Shown here piece after piece: positions 6,847 to 7,288 of a stretch of 7,288 nucleotides of DNA (position 1 is the first letter of the stretch; the number at the start of each line of letters is the position of its first letter). The notes under the pieces are model-generated. The model was not told the DNA's origin, made no database searches, and worked only from the letters and a program-made list of their open reading frames with translations. This stretch comes from Bifidobacteriaceae bacterium (GTDB lineage: Bacteria > Actinomycetota > Actinomycetes > Actinomycetales > WQXJ01). The translations under genes were made by a program, and so were the position numbers. Location of the stretch: assembly GCA_031272565.1 (NCBI GenBank), contig JAISTN010000063.1, forward strand, positions 1 to 7,288, in the 5' to 3' direction.

Positions 6847-6885
6847 CGGGCTTGACGGCGCGTTGGTTGGCGGCCTTGAAGTAAC

Positions 6886-6901
6886 TGTGATTAGGCCCAC
6901 A
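6886..6901. promoter_or_regulatory. CRP/GlxR-like palindrome, site 3
   Basis: TGTGA-TTAGGC-CCACA matches TGTGA-N6-TCACA at 9 of 10 fixed positions. It lies 55 bases centre-to-centre from site 2 and on the side of gene 3, 197 bases before that gene's ATG. Confidence 0.5.
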
Positions 6902-6992
6902 ACCAGGGAAAACGCTTACCCGGCGGCCCGGTTGGACCGGCCGCTGGGCGGTCTGGTGTACTTGGCTGCCGGGCCGGTGGGTGGGGTCGAGG

Positions 6993-6998
6993 TAGGCT
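6993..6998 (+). promoter_or_regulatory. Candidate -10 element for gene 3
   Basis: TAGGCT fits TAnnnT and sits in GGTAGGCTG, close to GGTAGGATG upstream of protease 2. It lies 105 bases before the ATG at 7098, giving a leader of about 93 bases. No good -35 is seen at normal spacing (TTGGCT at 6962 is 25 bases away). Confidence 0.27.
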
Positions 6999-7083
6999 GT
7001 TGCCGACGAGAATCGATCCGGGTGGCCGTGGCGCGAAGTTGGGCCGGTCCGCCGGGAGCCGGTTTAGCCTCACAAGACCCTGG

Positions 7084-7088
7084 AAGGA
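7084..7088 (+). promoter_or_regulatory. Ribosome binding site of gene 3
   Basis: AAGGA (within GGAAGGA) ends nine bases before the ATG at 7098. The frame it selects starts with a signal peptide, which supports both calls. Confidence 0.7.
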
Positions 7089-7097
7089 CAACCCCCC

Positions 7098-7288
7098 ATG
7101 TCGTTGGTTTCCCGCACCCTCAAGCTCTTTGGCTCGGCCAGCCTGGCCGCCGCTTTGGTCACCACGCTGGGCGGCCTGCCCGCGGTGGCGGGGCCGGCGG
7201 CCGTGCCGGAACCGGCCGTGACCCAGGTGGCCGCGGCGGCAGTCGATACCGCCCAGCCGGCCGGCGTGGTGGCTGAACCGGTCGTGGA
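7098..7288 (+). CDS. Exported protein, N-terminal fragment; probable third member of the protease array
   Basis: The first 63 codons are open to the window end. MSLVSRTLKLFGSASLAAAL and on is a signal peptide, with likely cleavage in LPAVA-G after residue 31. GGLPAVAG is identical to the end of the signal peptide of protease 2. The rest visible is Ala/Pro/Val-rich (PEPAVTQVAAAAVDTAQPAG) and resembles a linker or the start of a propeptide. No catalytic motif is in view, so the family assignment rests on the shared signal peptide end, the similar upstream -10 context and position in the array. It could instead be another exported protein of the same organism. Export is well supported; identity as an S8 protease is an inference. 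Confidence 0.75.
   Translation, partial: MSLVSRTLKLFGSASLAAALVTTLGGLPAVAGPAAVPEPAVTQVAAAAVDTAQPAGVVAEPVV

Larger units (their letters stand above)
6715..7097. other. 383-base divergent intergenic control region
   Basis: No gene is supported here. The region separates the minus-strand small membrane protein from the plus-strand gene 3. From left to right it holds the small gene's ribosome binding site, a possible minus-strand -10 (6762-6767), an inverted repeat (6770-6788), three CRP-like palindromes (6809-6824, 6831-6846, 6886-6901), overlapping short GC stems (CCGGT/ACCGG at 6928-6940 and GACCG/CGGTC at 6935-6953), a possible plus-strand -10 (6993-6998) and the ribosome binding site of gene 3. 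The stretch around 6806-6917 is less GC-rich than the coding DNA. No riboswitch was recognised in 7000-7080. Confidence 0.6.

Noticed and set aside
6416..6847. Longer minus-strand frame of 143 codons
   Set aside because: Out of frame with the 92-residue membrane protein, covers the CRP-like sites, Arg/Pro-rich product, no ribosome binding site.
6402..6884. Plus-strand frame of 160 codons over the small gene
   Set aside because: It overlaps protease 2's end and runs opposite a minus-strand frame that has signal peptide, membrane span and ribosome binding site. Its product is Arg/Trp/Gly-rich without plausible structure.
6863..7276. Plus-strand frame of 137 codons overlapping gene 3
   Set aside because: No ribosome binding site, Gly/Arg-rich product. 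The frame from 7098 has both a ribosome binding site and a signal peptide.

Overview
The window is strongly GC-rich, with codon third positions mostly G or C. It encodes large secreted proteins with actinobacterial-style Ig-like repeats and AAGGA-type ribosome binding sites. This points to a high-GC Gram-positive bacterium (Actinomycetota); genus cannot be read from the sequence.

Layout: (1) nt 2-2815, + strand: the 3' part of a gene for a multidomain secreted subtilisin-like (S8) serine protease. Its 5' end lies before the window. (2) nt 2816-2938: a short gap with a candidate -10 element and a clear ribosome binding site. (3) nt 2939-6412, + strand: a complete 1157-residue paralogue with signal peptide, I9-like propeptide, full Asp/His/Asn/Ser catalytic set and a long C-terminal module array. 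(4) nt 6436-6714, - strand: a small gene (92 aa) for a predicted exported protein with one C-terminal membrane segment, convergent with gene 2. (5) nt 6715-7097: a 383-base intergenic region carrying three CRP/GlxR-like palindromes, each matching TGTGA-N6-TCACA at 9 of 10 positions. (6) nt 7098 to the end, + strand: the first 63 codons of another exported protein. Its signal peptide shares the string GGLPAVAG with gene 2, so a third member of the same array is likely but unproven.

Both visible proteases carry two module types after the catalytic domain. Type A is an Ig-like module with a YxW core, a G-A turn and a Y-T-V-T-A-A-D-A-G-H motif. Type B is a carboxypeptidase-regulatory-like module that starts G-x-x-G-x-(L/V/I) and has a Cys pair ending in CYR. 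Gene 1 runs S8-A-B-A-A-A-A-B-A and gene 2 runs S8-A-B-A-B-A-A-A. The first four elements are collinear and the tails have been reshuffled. A sub-class of A modules is marked by WFR, a Lys in a later strand and a terminal KYxxH.

Taken together this is a locus of tandemly duplicated, modular extracellular proteases that probably act at or outside the cell surface. A small membrane protein sits among them, and the divergent control region suggests cAMP/CRP-family regulation. Substrates, binding targets and the link between the small protein and the proteases are not visible in the sequence.
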